The position numbers and the translations under genes were made by a program. Source: Bathymodiolus heckerae thiotrophic gill symbiont (GTDB lineage: Bacteria; Pseudomonadota; Gammaproteobacteria; PS1; Pseudothioglobaceae). Taken from it: 38,243 nucleotides of DNA. How positions within the stretch are numbered: position 1 is the stretch's first letter; the number at the start of each line of letters is the position of its first letter. Below the pieces are notes generated by a model, which was not told the DNA's origin, did not search any database, and saw nothing but the letters and a program-made list of their open reading frames with translations. Of this stretch, positions 15,367 to 23,702 are shown piece after piece. Location: positions 1 to 38,243 of the forward strand of contig NZ_FXLV01000006.1 of NCBI RefSeq assembly GCF_900180345.1, read 5' to 3'.

Positions 15367-16566
15367 TTAAATTTTATGATGTGGGTCTGCCACTTTGTCT
15401 GCTAGACTTTCAGGTAAGAATGGCAAAAACTTTACTAAAAGAGTAACAACAACTAATGCCAACGCCAGACCACCAACACCCAAGGCTATTTCAGGAAATG
15501 ATGGTGTATATGCTACAATACCGCCATAACCTTCTAAAATATCTTTGCCTGGGAACATTTCTAATGGATAGGCTTGACCGCCAACAATTAATACATACAT
15601 TTGAACAATGCCGCCAATAATAACCAATATCGATGCCAAACCTAAAACAGAACGATTGCCTTTCACTGCTGGGTGATAAATTAAGACAAGTGGCACAATT
15701 GAGCCTAATATTATTTGCCCATACCAAAATAAATTGGTGTAAATACTCCCATTAGCAAATAAAATCATTTCTACATTGTTGTTTTCAGCAAGATAAATAT
15801 TACCAATATGAAACACAATCACAAAATACAAAACGGCTGCCACAAATACACCAAGTAAGTTTCTTAGGCGATTTAAAATTACATCACCCAATGGACGATC
15901 GCCCCATTTGTAACTTGCTATCAAAATTAAAATAAAGAAAGCCAAGCCAAAAGAAAACGACATAACGATAAATTTAGGCGCCATAATCATGGCATCGTAA
16001 GTATGACGAGCAACCAATAAACCAAAAATAGAACCTGTGCCAGTAGTTAATACCAAACGCCAAATAAACGCCGCTATGCCAATTTTCCGACTAAATTTAT
16101 TCATTCTGCGTTCAAACATCATCCACAAATACACCGCAACAATGACAAAAAAACCATTATATAAAATAATATTCCAAGCAAAAATTGACTTAAAATTATA
16201 CTCCGTCATTGCCACAATTAGACGATCAGGGCGACCTAAATCAAGCACCAAAACCATTAAGCCACCTGCTAATAATGCCAACGACACCAAACCTGATAAG
16301 CGTGATAAAGGCTTATAAAGTTTATTTTGAAATACCGATGCAATAGAGGCAACATTAAGCGCACCTGAGGCGGCGATAATCAAAAATAAAGCGAATACAT
16401 GTGGTATTCCCCATACAATACGATTATTCATACCCGTCACATAATGACCGTGATGCTCCATAAAATACACACTGCCCAATGCAGTTAAAATAAGAACGCC
16501 TAGACCTGCAACAAGTGCATAAAAACCTAAACTTCTACCTTCTATTTGTTGATAACGAATGTTCAT
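15367..16566 (-). CDS. dsrP: DsrP, NrfD-like membrane subunit of DsrMKJOP
   Basis: DsrP is the quinone-interacting integral membrane subunit. The 399-residue protein shows about ten hydrophobic helices (for example FYALVAGLGVLILTALGSVYF and VALFLIIAASGALNVASIASV regions). It has conserved charged sites typical of the NrfD/PsrC family (LDLGRPDR at ~110, NIILYNGFF, GTGSIFGLLVARHTYDA). It contains no cofactor motif, as expected. It lies 18 bases after dsrO, with which it forms the MOP module. Confidence 0.92.
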   Translation of the reverse strand: MNIRYQQIEGRSLGFYALVAGLGVLILTALGSVYFMEHHGHYVTGMNNRIVWGIPHVFALFLIIAASGALNVASIASVFQNKLYKPLSRLSGLVSLALLAGGLMVLVLDLGRPDRLIVAMTEYNFKSIFAWNIILYNGFFVIVAVYLWMMFERRMNKFSRKIGIAAFIWRLVLTTGTGSIFGLLVARHTYDAMIMAPKFIVMSFSFGLAFFILILIASYKWGDRPLGDVILNRLRNLLGVFVAAVLYFVIVFHIGNIYLAENNNVEMILFANGSIYTNLFWYGQIILGSIVPLVLIYHPAVKGNRSVLGLASILVIIGGIVQMYVLIVGGQAYPLEMFPGKDILEGYGGIVAYTPSFPEIALGVGGLALALVVVTLLVKFLPFLPESLADKVADPHHKI

Positions 16567-16584
16567 AATTACTCTTTAAGCCTT

Positions 16585-17313
16585 TTAAATTCCGCTATAG
16601 CGAACACCAGTATTCAGATTTAAATCTGTTCTGATTTGTGTAGATTGAATTTTCTTAAGTGTTTGATTAATCTTGCTATTGGCATCATACAAATCACCAA
16701 AAATAACGCCGTTGCTACTCACTGCCTCAGCACAAGCAGGCATTTCGCCTTTATCAACACGATGAACACACATTGTGCAAGATTCAACTGTGCCTTTGCC
16801 ACGAGGCATATGTTCTTTTTGATTACTCAAATCTTCATGCACAAACGAGCGCGCATCGTAAGGGCAAGCCATCATACAATAGCGACAACCAATACATAAG
16901 TGCTTGTCCACCAACACAATGCCATCTTCACGCTTCATTGAGGCGTTAGTTGGGCAAACATCTACGCAAGGTGGGTGTTCGCAGTGTTGACACATCATTG
17001 GTAGCATATCAATCTTACCAGTAACCTTATCCTTTACTTTAATCTTCTTAATCCAGCTTGGTTTTTGATGACCAGTAGAATGTATTTCACTGCCCCAACC
17101 ATTTTCTTCTTGACAAGCGTTAACCATATCATTAATATTCGACTCGGTCAGTTTGTTGGTGTCAACCAACATTCCCCAGCGTTTTTCGTTGGTTACTGGA
17201 TTGTCATTAGCGGCAAATGTAGTGAGCGTAATGCCACTAGCAATCGTTGCTACACCCGCCGTAACAGCCGTTGTATTCTTAAGAAAATCACGGCGATTTA
17301 GTTCTTTATTCAT
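16585..17313 (-). CDS. dsrO: DsrO, periplasmic iron-sulfur protein of DsrMKJOP
   Basis: From the ATG at 17313 the protein has 242 residues and starts MNKELNRRDFLKN, a twin-arginine signal (RRDFLK) followed by a hydrophobic stretch to TFA. A longer frame runs upstream, but the ATG overlapping the dsrJ stop (ATGA) gives the correct Tat leader. Four ferredoxin-type cluster sites follow: CQHCEHPPCVDVCP, CIGCRYCMMACP, CTMCVHRVDKGEMPACAEA and an N-terminal set (CQEEN...). It passes electrons between DsrJ and DsrP on the periplasmic side. Confidence 0.93.
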   Translation of the reverse strand: MNKELNRRDFLKNTTAVTAGVATIASGITLTTFAANDNPVTNEKRWGMLVDTNKLTESNINDMVNACQEENGWGSEIHSTGHQKPSWIKKIKVKDKVTGKIDMLPMMCQHCEHPPCVDVCPTNASMKREDGIVLVDKHLCIGCRYCMMACPYDARSFVHEDLSNQKEHMPRGKGTVESCTMCVHRVDKGEMPACAEAVSSNGVIFGDLYDANSKINQTLKKIQSTQIRTDLNLNTGVRYSGI

Positions 17314-17690
17314 AATCCCTCTTTTGGTGTGGTGCGATGACAAGAGAAACAATCTAAGCTTGTGCCTACTTTTTGATGGCAGGTTGAGCAGAATTGATCC
17401 GGTGCATTAATAGGCACATATTCATCATTCTTAGTAGAACTATGGCAATTAACACATTCTTTTAAGGAATCACGCTGAGTGCGAACGCCTTGACGTAATG
17501 TCTTATCGCGTTTATGCAATAAAAACTCAGGGTGCATTTTTCTAATCTCAGCAAGACTAGGATGAATATCCCTACTCTTACCCTCATCTTTTAACTCAGT
17601 GGCTCTATCGCCAAGGTTAACATGTTTATCAGCATGCGCAAACACACTGGTAAACGCTAGGGCTAAAAAAATAATCAACAAATGTCTCAT
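17310..17690 (-). CDS. dsrJ: DsrJ, triheme c-type cytochrome of DsrMKJOP
   Basis: From the ATG at 17690 the protein is 126 residues with a signal peptide (MRHLLIIFLALAFTSVFAHA). It has exactly three heme-binding motifs: CVNCH, CSTCH and CFSCH. The longer upstream frame overlaps dsrL and lacks sense. The protein contains only the six heme cysteines. A. vinosum DsrJ is reported to have an extra Cys acting as an unusual axial ligand on one heme, and no equivalent is visible here (see findings). It overlaps the dsrO start by 4 bases and lies 19 bases after dsrL. Confidence 0.92.
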   Translation of the reverse strand: MRHLLIIFLALAFTSVFAHADKHVNLGDRATELKDEGKSRDIHPSLAEIRKMHPEFLLHKRDKTLRQGVRTQRDSLKECVNCHSSTKNDEYVPINAPDQFCSTCHQKVGTSLDCFSCHRTTPKEGL

Positions 17691-17709
17691 AATCGCTCTC
17701 TTTGTGTAA

Positions 17710-19674
17710 TTATTCACCAAGTCCCATTTGAATATAGCCTGTTGGACATACATCGGCACAGATATGACAACCAATACACTTATTATAGTCAGTGTCAACA
17801 TAACGACCTAGCGTTGCTTGATCTTTCTTGACTTTAAATACTGCATCTTGTGGGCAATACATCACGCAGTTATCGCACTCAAAACACAAACCACAAGACA
17901 TACAACGACCTGCTTCTTTTTGTGCTTCTTCTTCACTATAACCAATTAAACGCTCCTCAAAGTTGCCCAATACATTGTCAACATTGACCAATTTATGGTT
18001 GCGTGCATGACGTTCTTCGTTGTCAAAGTGCCCTAAGAATAATTCTGTATGTGGAATAATAGAGGCAAATGAGCGGTCTTCGTAGTTATGTACCGCATAA
18101 TCCGCAGTATCTGTAGCTTCACCAAACGCACCGCCTTTTTCATAATCTGAAGGCGCTAAGTCCCATTCATTCAACTTGTCCATTAAATCAAAGTAATGCA
18201 CATCAACCTTGCTACGCACTTTTTGGTTACTACCCTCAAGATAATCACCAATACTTTCAGCAACAATACCCGCTTGACCAATCGCAGTTGTTAATAAATG
18301 CGGACGAACCACATCACCACAAACAAAGAAACCGGGTTTATTCGGCACTTGGAAGTTTTTATCTGCATCAATAAAGCCACGTTCATTGAAAAAAGAATCA
18401 TCCAGCCCCTCAGCGTCAACACTTTGGCCAATTGCCGAAACAATTAACTCACATTCAATATCAAATTCAGAACCTTCAATTGGCGTAGATCCGTCTGACT
18501 CTAGGCGCACCATGCGTAATGCAATTGCTCGCCCGTCTTCGTCTTTAACAACTTCTACGGGTTGTAATTGTCCTTGAATTTCAACGCCTTCACGATTGGC
18601 ATCATCAATTTCTTCTTGTGCTGCTGGCATATTCTCAATAGTTGAGCGCGTTGTTAATAACACATCCGCACCTAAGCGCTTAGAAGTATCAACCACATCG
18701 TGTGCAGTATCATCAAAAATCACTCGTTCAGGGCGGTCTTTATCAGCCGCATTTTCAATATTACCCAAACGACGAGCAACAGAGACCACATCAATCGAAG
18801 TGTCACCACCGCCAATACATATTACTTTGCCCGTAATATGCTTAAGACGGCCTTGGTTATAAGCCTCAAGGAAGGCAACACCTGATACACAATTGTCTGC
18901 ATCGCCACCTGGAATTGGCAACGCACGACCACTCATGGCGCCAATCGCAAACAACACTGCATCATAATCTTTTTCTAAATCTTGCATAGAAACATCAACA
19001 CCAACTTTGGTGTTCATTTTAGTTTCCACACCTGTTTCTATAATGCGTTCAATTTCATATTGCAACACATCACGCGGCACACGATAATCAGGAATACCGT
19101 ACATCATCATTCCACCAAGTTGCTCGTATTTCTCAAATACAGTAACGCTATGGCCTTGCTTGCGTAATTGCAATGCTGCCGTTAAACCACCACAACCGCC
19201 ACCGATAATTGCCACTTTTTTACCTGTGTCTTTTGCATTAATTTCAAATTTATAGCCTTGTTCTTTTGCTGTGTCGCCAATAAATTGCTCCACCGCATTA
19301 ATACCAACCGTGTCTTCAACTTCGTTACGGTTACAGCCATCTTCACATGGTGCTGGACAAACACGACCCATAATTGAGGGAAATGGATTTGCATCAGTCG
19401 AACGACGGAAGGCATATTCCTGCCATGACATATCACCAGAAGGCTTTTCCATACCACGAACAATATCTAACCAACCACGAATATTGTGACCAGAAGGGCA
19501 AGACCCTTGACATGGTGGCGTTTGACTGACATAAGTTGGACACTTATGAGAGGTATCATTTTGAAAAATCTTTTGATTCCATGGTACTGTGCCTAAATCA
19601 TCACCCTCATCCTTAAACATTCTAAATGTGTGATTGTCGCCTTTATGAATTTGTCCGTACGGGTTCTTTTGCAT
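17710..19674 (-). CDS. dsrL: DsrL, NAD(P)H-linked iron-sulfur flavoprotein
   Basis: DsrL is the cytoplasmic electron partner of reverse-type DsrAB, taking electrons from sulfur oxidation to NAD(P)+. The 654-residue protein resembles the glutamate synthase small subunit. It has N-terminal cluster cysteines ([25 protein letters not shown]), an FAD fold (GGGCGGLTAALQLRKQG), an NAD(P) fold (CIGGGDTSIDVVSVARR) and a second FAD motif (FFVCGDVVRP). A C-terminal linker and a ferredoxin domain follow, with CMSCGLCFECDNCVMYCP and CIGCHICADVCP. The C-terminal domain separates it from GltD. The ribosome binding site AAGGAG lies 8 bases before the ATG. Confidence 0.94.
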   Translation of the reverse strand: MQKNPYGQIHKGDNHTFRMFKDEGDDLGTVPWNQKIFQNDTSHKCPTYVSQTPPCQGSCPSGHNIRGWLDIVRGMEKPSGDMSWQEYAFRRSTDANPFPSIMGRVCPAPCEDGCNRNEVEDTVGINAVEQFIGDTAKEQGYKFEINAKDTGKKVAIIGGGCGGLTAALQLRKQGHSVTVFEKYEQLGGMMMYGIPDYRVPRDVLQYEIERIIETGVETKMNTKVGVDVSMQDLEKDYDAVLFAIGAMSGRALPIPGGDADNCVSGVAFLEAYNQGRLKHITGKVICIGGGDTSIDVVSVARRLGNIENAADKDRPERVIFDDTAHDVVDTSKRLGADVLLTTRSTIENMPAAQEEIDDANREGVEIQGQLQPVEVVKDEDGRAIALRMVRLESDGSTPIEGSEFDIECELIVSAIGQSVDAEGLDDSFFNERGFIDADKNFQVPNKPGFFVCGDVVRPHLLTTAIGQAGIVAESIGDYLEGSNQKVRSKVDVHYFDLMDKLNEWDLAPSDYEKGGAFGEATDTADYAVHNYEDRSFASIIPHTELFLGHFDNEERHARNHKLVNVDNVLGNFEERLIGYSEEEAQKEAGRCMSCGLCFECDNCVMYCPQDAVFKVKKDQATLGRYVDTDYNKCIGCHICADVCPTGYIQMGLGE

Positions 19675-19692
19675 GTCAAATCTCCTTATCTG

Positions 19693-21282
19693 TTAGTCTA
19701 CTTTTTCTGTTTCTGCTTCTTTTGCCACTTCGGCTTGAGAATCATCTGTTTGTGGTTTGTCCATAATAATTGCTTCACTCACTAACTGATGAGCACTCAC
19801 AATCATATAAGGGTCAAAATCAAATTTTGGTAAAACTTTGCTGAACTGTGATTTACAGATTGCACAAATAGCAACCAGCGTATCAACAGCATCAGACTTC
19901 TCTACTTCTTTTAGTGCTTGCATTCTCGGCATCGCACCTTTAATACGAATCTCCATTAAATCATCGGTTAATAGTCCGCCACCGCCGCCACAACAAAATG
20001 TAGATTCCATAATCGTGCCTCTCTCCATATCTACGAAATTATTACAAACTGCTTTAATCACCTCACGAGGAAGGATGAATTGACCGTTTGGAATGCCGCC
20101 CATATTGGTCGCACGGGCAACATTACAAGAATCGTGGAAAGTAACTGTTCTATCGTCATTAGCAGACTTATCAAAATCCAACTTACCGCGTTGAATTAAG
20201 TCATGTGTGTATTCAATAATATGTTGTGGTTGTGGATAACGAGAATCCAACTGGTTTTGTAATTTTTGAGCAAATTCGTCTGTTGCGCTAGCACCAGCAC
20301 CTACCCCTGTTAAGGTATTCCAAAAACTATAAGCCACACGCCAAGCGTGACCACATTCGCCTACCATCACACGAGACACTTCAAGATCAAGTGCCGCCTT
20401 ACGAATTCTCAGTGCTGCTTTACGCATAATGTCGTAAGAACCAATGAACATACCAAAGTTTGCCCCTTCAGCGGCGTAAGAGCTCATTGTCCAGCTCACG
20501 CCATCTTGATGGAAAACCTTGCCATAACCAATCAAACCGTCAATATGCGGTTCAGCAAAAAAATCTGCTGAAGGAGTAATGAGTAAAATCTCAGCACCTT
20601 TGACATCTAATGGGTATTTAACCGCAACGCCAGTTTCTTCTTCAATTTCTTCTTCAAGATCAAGCAAAGTATCTCGTAATGCTGGCTCAGGTAAACCTAA
20701 GTTATTGCCAATCGTAATTGCTTTGCCTAAGATTTGATTGCAGTATTTTTGACCTACGCCAACAGCATCTAACACTTCACGGGCTGCCATTGAAATCTCA
20801 GCAGTGTCAATACCGTATGGGCAAAACACGCTACAACGGCGACATTGTGAACACTGGTGAAAATAGTTATACCAATCATCTAGCATCTCATCGTCCAACT
20901 CTTTTGCCCCCACTAATTTAGGGAAGTATTTACCTGCAAAAGTAAAGTGGCGACGATAAACGCTTCTGAACAAATCTTGACGAGCCACTGGCATATTTTT
21001 AGGGTCTGATGAGCCTAAAAAATAATGGCATTTATCCGTACAAGCGCCGCATTTCACGCAAGCATCTAGAAATACTTGAACTGAGCGATACTTAGATTTA
21101 AGTTCGCCCATTTTGTTGATAGCGACCTCTTGCCAATTATCAACTTTCTCACCCGGAAAGCCGAGTGGAGTTTGAAACTCCTTAGAAGATTTAAATGGAC
21201 CTTTGCCCTCCATAGCCCCTTCATTAATTTCAGGAATCTCTAGATAAGTGGGTAATTTTGGAATGTCAAATTCTTTTGCCAT
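19693..21282 (-). CDS. dsrK: DsrK, heterodisulfide reductase-like catalytic subunit of DsrMKJOP
   Basis: DsrK handles the DsrC trisulfide or disulfide on the cytoplasmic face. From the ATG at 21282 (MAKEFDIPKLP) it has 529 residues; the upstream nine codons of the open frame overlap dsrM and are not needed. Two [4Fe4S] sites (CVKCGACTDKCHYF; CSQCRRCSVFCPYG) precede two CCG-type cysteine clusters of the HdrD family (GECGHAWR and FHDSCNVARATN; STFCCGGGGG and AICAICKSQF) that bind the special catalytic cluster. The C-terminus is acidic. It follows dsrM with one base between stop and start. Confidence 0.94.
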   Translation of the reverse strand: MAKEFDIPKLPTYLEIPEINEGAMEGKGPFKSSKEFQTPLGFPGEKVDNWQEVAINKMGELKSKYRSVQVFLDACVKCGACTDKCHYFLGSSDPKNMPVARQDLFRSVYRRHFTFAGKYFPKLVGAKELDDEMLDDWYNYFHQCSQCRRCSVFCPYGIDTAEISMAAREVLDAVGVGQKYCNQILGKAITIGNNLGLPEPALRDTLLDLEEEIEEETGVAVKYPLDVKGAEILLITPSADFFAEPHIDGLIGYGKVFHQDGVSWTMSSYAAEGANFGMFIGSYDIMRKAALRIRKAALDLEVSRVMVGECGHAWRVAYSFWNTLTGVGAGASATDEFAQKLQNQLDSRYPQPQHIIEYTHDLIQRGKLDFDKSANDDRTVTFHDSCNVARATNMGGIPNGQFILPREVIKAVCNNFVDMERGTIMESTFCCGGGGGLLTDDLMEIRIKGAMPRMQALKEVEKSDAVDTLVAICAICKSQFSKVLPKFDFDPYMIVSAHQLVSEAIIMDKPQTDDSQAEVAKEAETEKVD

Positions 21283-21283
21283 G

Positions 21284-22066
21284 TTATTTTCCCTCACTGT
21301 CTTGACCAAGGGTTTGGTCTAATTTAATTGCGTGTTCTTGCTCTTGTTTAAGTGCCCATGGTGAAATGTGTCGTTTTTTACGCGCATCATCTACTTGGTT
21401 GCGAGTGGGGCTGAAAAACACACCAGGCACATGAAGTAATTTTGAAATTGGGAAAATTGCCATCAGCACAAATACCATAAAGATATGCACCAAGAAATGC
21501 ACCTCTGTTGGTAAATCTGCCCAATTAAAAACAATCAAACCAGAGGCAAATTCTTTTACCATAATCACATCAGTGTGGTTGCTGGTGAATGTCATTACTA
21601 CGCCACTCACGCCAATTACCAACAACAAAAGCAACATTAAATAATCACTAGGTGCTGAAATGTAACGGATACGCTCAACAAAAAATCGACGACCAAGCAA
21701 ACCAAACAACCCAATAACCATCGCAAAAGCTGCGTATTTAAAAGGCTGAATCAATAAAAAGATTTCAGGCAGATCGCCTGGCCAAAAATAACGAGCGTGG
21801 CGAATTAAAACCAATAACAAACCAACATGGAATAACCAGCCAAACAGCCAAGTCCACTTGTTAGACTTGAACAAACTTTCAAACAACACAACTTCGCGTG
21901 CTAGTCGCATAACCACACCTGTTTGTGTTAATGGAGTTGGTGCGGTTGGAATTTTAAGAGGTACAGGTGTCATCCAATACTGATAGATTTTTCTCGTCAT
22001 TCCAATCAGAAATATCGCCAGTGATATATAAAATAAAGCCGTAAAAAAAATACTTACTACAGACAT
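21284..22066 (-). CDS. dsrM: DsrM, membrane cytochrome b subunit of DsrMKJOP
   Basis: The ATG at 22066 (MSVVSIFFTALFYISLA) has GAGAG 6 bases upstream and is preferred over the longer frame that runs into the terminator hairpin. The 260-residue protein has about six hydrophobic helices with histidines placed as in the NarI-like diheme cytochrome b family (GWLFHVGLLLVLIRH, VHFLVHIFMVFVL). It has a positively charged C-terminal tail. It links the quinone pool to DsrK. It is separated from dsrC by a 100-base gap with a hairpin. Confidence 0.92.
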   Translation of the reverse strand: MSVVSIFFTALFYISLAIFLIGMTRKIYQYWMTPVPLKIPTAPTPLTQTGVVMRLAREVVLFESLFKSNKWTWLFGWLFHVGLLLVLIRHARYFWPGDLPEIFLLIQPFKYAAFAMVIGLFGLLGRRFFVERIRYISAPSDYLMLLLLLVIGVSGVVMTFTSNHTDVIMVKEFASGLIVFNWADLPTEVHFLVHIFMVFVLMAIFPISKLLHVPGVFFSPTRNQVDDARKKRHISPWALKQEQEHAIKLDQTLGQDSEGK

Positions 22067-22094
22067 ATTGCTCTCAAAAAATTTAAAATTTGGG

Positions 22095-22120
22095 AAAACA
22101 CCCGAATAAACGGGTGCTTT
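22095..22120 (-). terminator. Terminator-like hairpin between dsrC and dsrM
   Basis: Read on the minus strand: AAAGCACCCG, loop TTTATT, CGGGTGTTTT. The 10-bp stem contains one G-U pair and ends in U residues, 47 bases past the dsrC stop and ~30 before the dsrM start. It would end many transcripts after dsrC or act as an attenuator. Confidence 0.7.
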
Positions 22121-22166
22121 CAATTAATATTTGATCAAGAAGCTTTGGGCTTCTCAAATCCAATAT

Positions 22167-22490
22167 TTAGATACAGCCAGTTGGTTTAGGCAGACCAGCA
22201 AAACGACAACCTTGCTTACCAGGACCATACGGGAATAAAGAATACAAGTACTTAGAGTTACCTTTTTCTTTACCAAATTGCTTGCCAATTGCTTTGGTTA
22301 ATACACGAACCGCTGGTGCAATTTGATATTCTTCAAAATAATCACGCAAGAAATTAATTACATCCCAATGCTCTTCAGATAAATCAATATCATCACCTTT
22401 TGCCATTTCTACAGCAATTTCCTTCGTCCAATCTTTAAGATCTACCAAGAAACCTTCTTCATCTACTTCTGCGCCTAAAATATCAGCCAT
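22167..22490 (-). CDS. dsrC: DsrC, sulfur-carrier protein (TusE/DsrC family)
   Basis: DsrC carries sulfur on its mobile C-terminal arm as substrate of DsrAB and DsrMKJOP. The 107-residue protein has the family body (HWDVINFLRDYFEEYQIAPAVR) and the C-terminal arm YGPGKQGCRFAGLPKPTGCI, with both conserved cysteines ten residues apart, the second being penultimate. This identifies a true DsrC and not TusE, which has only the last one. An AGGAG site lies 8 bases upstream. Hairpins on both sides suggest a separate, abundant transcript. Confidence 0.96.
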   Translation of the reverse strand: MADILGAEVDEEGFLVDLKDWTKEIAVEMAKGDDIDLSEEHWDVINFLRDYFEEYQIAPAVRVLTKAIGKQFGKEKGNSKYLYSLFPYGPGKQGCRFAGLPKPTGCI

Positions 22491-22530
22491 TTTTTACTCC
22501 TATTATTTAAATTAAAAAAATATTATTCCA

Positions 22531-22555
22531 AAAAAATTAATAACGGGTGTTATTA
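22531..22555 (-). terminator. Terminator-like hairpin between dsrH and dsrC
   Basis: On the minus strand TAATAAC, loop ACCC and GTTATTA form a perfect 7-bp stem followed by a run of U residues, 18 bases past the dsrH stop. The stem is AT-rich, so it may be leaky. dsrC begins about 40 bases further on, behind AT-rich sequence that could hold its own promoter. Confidence 0.55.
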
Positions 22556-22572
22556 AAGATTTTTGCAACAAC

Positions 22573-22869
22573 TTAAACCCATGAAACCGCAGTTCCATTC
22601 TCAATTACTAAATCAACAAAACCTGCATAATCAACCAATTTAATATTATCGGCAAGTTTTGATGAAATTCCTCGTGCTTCAACATCACCTTGCAACGCAT
22701 AAACTCTGCCTTGGGTGGCAAGCTCAGCAAGCATGAATGATTTTGAATTCTTTGCAGCGGAAATCACACCATCTTCAATCAATAAAATGACACTGCTGTC
22801 ATCAATTGTATTTAAGCAAGACTGCAAAGAATTGCGTTCGAAAGATGATTTATTTACTGTATGTAGCAT
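22573..22869 (-). CDS. dsrH: DsrH, subunit of the DsrEFH sulfur-transfer complex
   Basis: The 98-residue TusB-like subunit begins MLHTVNKSSFERNSLQSCL. The Cys at 18 corresponds to the conserved DsrH cysteine. The following SSVILLIEDGVISA and RVYALQGDVEARG are typical of the DsrE/F/H fold. DsrEFH is a cytoplasmic heterohexamer that passes sulfur to DsrC. It lies 12 bases after dsrF. Confidence 0.9.
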   Translation of the reverse strand: MLHTVNKSSFERNSLQSCLNTIDDSSVILLIEDGVISAAKNSKSFMLAELATQGRVYALQGDVEARGISSKLADNIKLVDYAGFVDLVIENGTAVSWV

Positions 22870-22881
22870 AATGAATACTCC

Positions 22882-23286
22882 TTAAAAACTTAAACATACA
22901 TCTTGTTCAGACATAATTTTAGTTAATTCAGCATTAGGAACCACCTTAATGCTTGGTTTTTCTGCCCAGTCGTCATCTTCATCTTCCCATACTAAAGGCA
23001 TAAGGTCATCTACACTCAGTCCTCTTTCTTCTAAAGATTCTGCTGACACGAAAAACTGGTTAATGTCATAATCGCCAAGCGCATGAAAAGTCTTAGAAAA
23101 GTTTTTCATACCAATACCATCAGTTTTTTGACCCTCAACGAGTTGATATACACCATCATCCATAAACGCTAAAGATACATCTTGATCAAAAGCAGCGGCA
23201 ATTAAAACCACTTCCAATGACTCTAATGCATACACAGTGCCGTAAGGTGCCCTACGGTTTAAATACATAAATTTCTTTATCGCCAT
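22882..23286 (-). CDS. dsrF: DsrF, subunit of the DsrEFH sulfur-transfer complex
   Basis: The start is ATG 23286 (MAIKKFMYLNRRAPYGTVYALE), with GGAG 8 bases upstream. A longer frame using TTG at 23298 overlaps dsrE and is less likely. The 134-residue TusC-like subunit has VLIAAAFDQDVSLAFMDDGVYQL, as usual for the family. It has only a C-terminal Cys (EQDVCLSF) and not an active cysteine in the DsrE position, consistent with its structural role. Confidence 0.9.
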   Translation of the reverse strand: MAIKKFMYLNRRAPYGTVYALESLEVVLIAAAFDQDVSLAFMDDGVYQLVEGQKTDGIGMKNFSKTFHALGDYDINQFFVSAESLEERGLSVDDLMPLVWEDEDDDWAEKPSIKVVPNAELTKIMSEQDVCLSF

Positions 23287-23287
23287 C

Positions 23288-23689
23288 TTAGTCTCCAAAT
23301 ACCACTAAACGATCAGATTGGATGCCAGCTTCAATCAACTGACCCAAACCTGAAATGCGGAATGCTGGGTGAATATTATTACCATCAATACCATTCTTAC
23401 CTGCTTCGCCTTCATCCAACATACCACGACGAAGCGCAGCAGCCACACAAACCACTAACTCAGGTTCGCCATCAGCATTCTTAATGTCTAAGGATGCCCA
23501 GTTGTTAACAATATTTCTGTCATCTTGTGGTGGAACAGTAAAACGCGAAGCATTATCAACGCCATCGTGATAAAAGAACACGCGAAAAATCTCGTGTCCT
23601 TTAGCAATTGCCGCTTTAGCAAACTGATACGCTGTATCAGAAGCTTGATGCTGGTAAGGACCTTCGTTAATTTGAATAGAAATTTTCAT
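23288..23689 (-). CDS. dsrE: DsrE, active sulfurtransferase subunit of DsrEFH
   Basis: The 133-residue TusD-like subunit carries the sulfur-binding cysteine at residue 81 in ELVVCVAAALRRGM, equivalent to Cys78 of A. vinosum DsrE. The N-terminus MKISIQINEGPYQHQASDTAYQFA is typical. DsrE takes sulfur from the TusA or rhodanese relay and hands it to DsrC. Its presence, together with dsrL and dsrN, marks the oxidative direction of the pathway. It lies 13 bases after dsrB. Confidence 0.93.
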   Translation of the reverse strand: MKISIQINEGPYQHQASDTAYQFAKAAIAKGHEIFRVFFYHDGVDNASRFTVPPQDDRNIVNNWASLDIKNADGEPELVVCVAAALRRGMLDEGEAGKNGIDGNNIHPAFRISGLGQLIEAGIQSDRLVVFGD

Positions 23690-23702
23690 TTTTAACTATC
23701 CC

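Noticed and set aside
17690-17801. Longer DsrJ starting at 17801
   Set aside because: The extra residues overlap dsrL and precede a proper signal peptide that starts at 17690.
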